Origin: Chitinophaga pinensis
Lineage (GTDB): Bacteria; Bacteroidota; Bacteroidia; NS11-12g; UBA9320
Direction of reading: 5' to 3'
Assembly: GCA_945890595.1 (NCBI GenBank)
Contig: CAMDCQ010000129.1
Span: forward strand, 1-6,843
DNA: 6,843 nucleotides
This document shows, in pieces, positions 5,972 through 6,843 of this stretch. The notes under the pieces were generated by a model, which searched no databases, was not told where the DNA came from, and was given only the letters and a program-made list of their open reading frames with translations. Within the stretch, counting starts at the first letter, position 1; each line of letters begins with the position of its first letter. Made by a program: the position numbers and the translations under genes.

Positions 5972-6843
5972 TGTTTGTTTCATTCGGTTCTATTTCTGTA
6001 TTTGTATTCGTTTCGGTGCTCTCGTCTCCTTCCATTAGTTCAGTTTCTTCTTCTTCATCTACCTTAGGTACTTTAGCTACGGACGCAATATCATCCTTAT
6101 CTCTAACCTTGATCAGCCTTACTCCTTGCGTCGCTCTTCCCATCACGCGCATCTCTGACATTTTCATACGAATAGTAATGCCCATTTTTGTAATGATCAT
6201 CAGGTCATTTTCATCGGTTACATCTTTTATCGAAATCAATGCACCGGTTTTTTCGGTTACGCTTAAGGTTTTTACTCCTTTTCCTCCCCTACCTGTAATT
6301 CTATAATCATCTATATCTGTGCGCTTTCCGTATCCTTTCTCAGAGACTACCATGATAGTTACATCGGTTTTACTCGAGTTTACACATACCATGCCAATCA
6401 CTTCGTCTTGATCATTTTCAAGCCTAACGCCTCTAACTCCTGATGCCGTTCTTCCCATCACTCTAACGTCACCTTCGTTGAAACGAATTGCTTTACCGCT
6501 CTTCTTAGCCATAAGTATCTCAGCGGTTCCGTCGGTAAGTTTTGCTTCTAATAATTGATCGCCATCTCTTACCGTAATTGCATTAATACCATTTGTTCTT
6601 GGACGAGAATACTGCTCAAGTGAAGTTTTCTTAATGGTACCATTTTTAGTACACATAACAATATAATTGCTATTTACATACTCCTCATCTTTTAAGTTAC
6701 CCGTTGCCACAAATGCACGTACGACATCATCTGTTGGTATATTAATTAGATTTTGAATTGCTCTACCTTTAGAAACCTTGCCCCCTTCTGGAATTTCATA
6801 AACTCTCATCCAGAAACATCTGCCTTGATCTGTAAATAAAAGG
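5952..6843 (-). CDS. gyrA: DNA gyrase subunit A, C-terminal part (5'-truncated)
   Basis: Gyrase introduces negative supercoils into DNA. Subunit A supplies the DNA cleavage-rejoining core and a C-terminal domain that wraps DNA. Only that C-terminal beta-pinwheel is in the window. The frame runs to the edge, so the ATG at 6809 is internal (it is preceded by LLFTDQGRCFW). Repeated blades are visible: GRCFWMRVYEIPEGGKVSKGRAI; IVMCTKNGTIKKTSLEQYS; ILMAKKSGKAIRFNEGDVRVMGR; IMVVSEKGYGKRTDIDDYRITGR; and LMIITKMGITIRMKMSEMRVMGR, each followed by a GV- or GI-containing strand. The YEIPEGGKVSKGRAI run is typical of GyrA rather than ParC. After the last blade comes a tail of about 35 residues rich in Glu, Asp, Asn and Thr (from about 6060 to the stop). 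The catalytic tyrosine, winged helix and GyrA-box lie outside the window. The 3' end overlaps the start of the TPR gene. Confidence 0.95.
   Translation of the reverse strand, partial: LLFTDQGRCFWMRVYEIPEGGKVSKGRAIQNLINIPTDDVVRAFVATGNLKDEEYVNSNYIVMCTKNGTIKKTSLEQYSRPRTNGINAITVRDGDQLLEAKLTDGTAEILMAKKSGKAIRFNEGDVRVMGRTASGVRGVRLENDQDEVIGMVCVNSSKTDVTIMVVSEKGYGKRTDIDDYRITGRGGKGVKTLSVTEKTGALISIKDVTDENDLMIITKMGITIRMKMSEMRVMGRATQGVRLIKVRDKDDIASVAKVPKVDEEEETELMEGDESTETNTNTEIEPNETNNEENQD

Noticed and set aside
5971..6306. Serine/valine-rich open frame on the + strand (111 codons)
   Set aside because: It is the antisense of the GyrA acidic tail and last blades. Its low complexity follows from Glu/Asp codons read backwards, and it matches no recognisable family.
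6807..6809. ATG as the start of a short gyrase-like protein
   Set aside because: The frame continues upstream to the edge with LLFTDQGRCFW, a typical GyrA blade, so this is an internal methionine of full gyrA.
1..6843. CRISPR arrays, tRNA or rRNA genes, insertion sequences, integrase or toxin-antitoxin/defence genes
   Set aside because: No regularly spaced direct repeats, cloverleaf-like sequences, transposase motifs or terminal inverted repeats were seen; nearly all sequence is accounted for by ordinary chromosomal genes.

Overview
The window looks like an ordinary chromosomal stretch of an AT-rich member of the Bacteroidota, most likely Flavobacteriales. Three things point there. The first gene ends in a gliding motility-associated / type IX secretion (type B) C-terminal domain, a module largely confined to this phylum. 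The gene starts lack Shine-Dalgarno sequences. A gyrA gene is followed directly by a secreted TPR protein, a gene order I recall from Flavobacteriales but cannot verify here.

Layout. Positions 1-799 (+) hold the 3' end of a large secreted PKD-repeat protein. After an 87-bp gap with a possible hairpin come three tightly packed + strand genes, 887-3714, with only 4 bp between each pair: a TlpA/thioredoxin-like lipoprotein, a FemAB/GNAT-type acyltransferase-like protein, and a YfhP/YdjM-type (DUF457) membrane-bound metal-dependent hydrolase. This cluster meets a - strand pair tail to tail, 7 bp apart: a LysE-family exporter (3722-4336) preceded by a small DUF3817 membrane protein (4351-4629). 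A 124-bp non-coding gap follows. Its main content is a clear rho-independent terminator for the next - strand unit: gyrA (5952-6843, C-terminal part only) and an overlapping TPR-repeat secreted protein (4754-5971).

The groups are probably independent transcription units: an envelope-related trio on +, a small membrane pair on -, and the housekeeping gyrA-TPR unit on -. Both edges cut genes: the PKD protein lacks its N-terminal part and GyrA lacks everything before its C-terminal beta-pinwheel. I found no mobile element, CRISPR array, RNA gene or defence locus, and no convincing previously undescribed system. The findings are modest observations on gene starts, gene overlap, a terminator and a few protein details.
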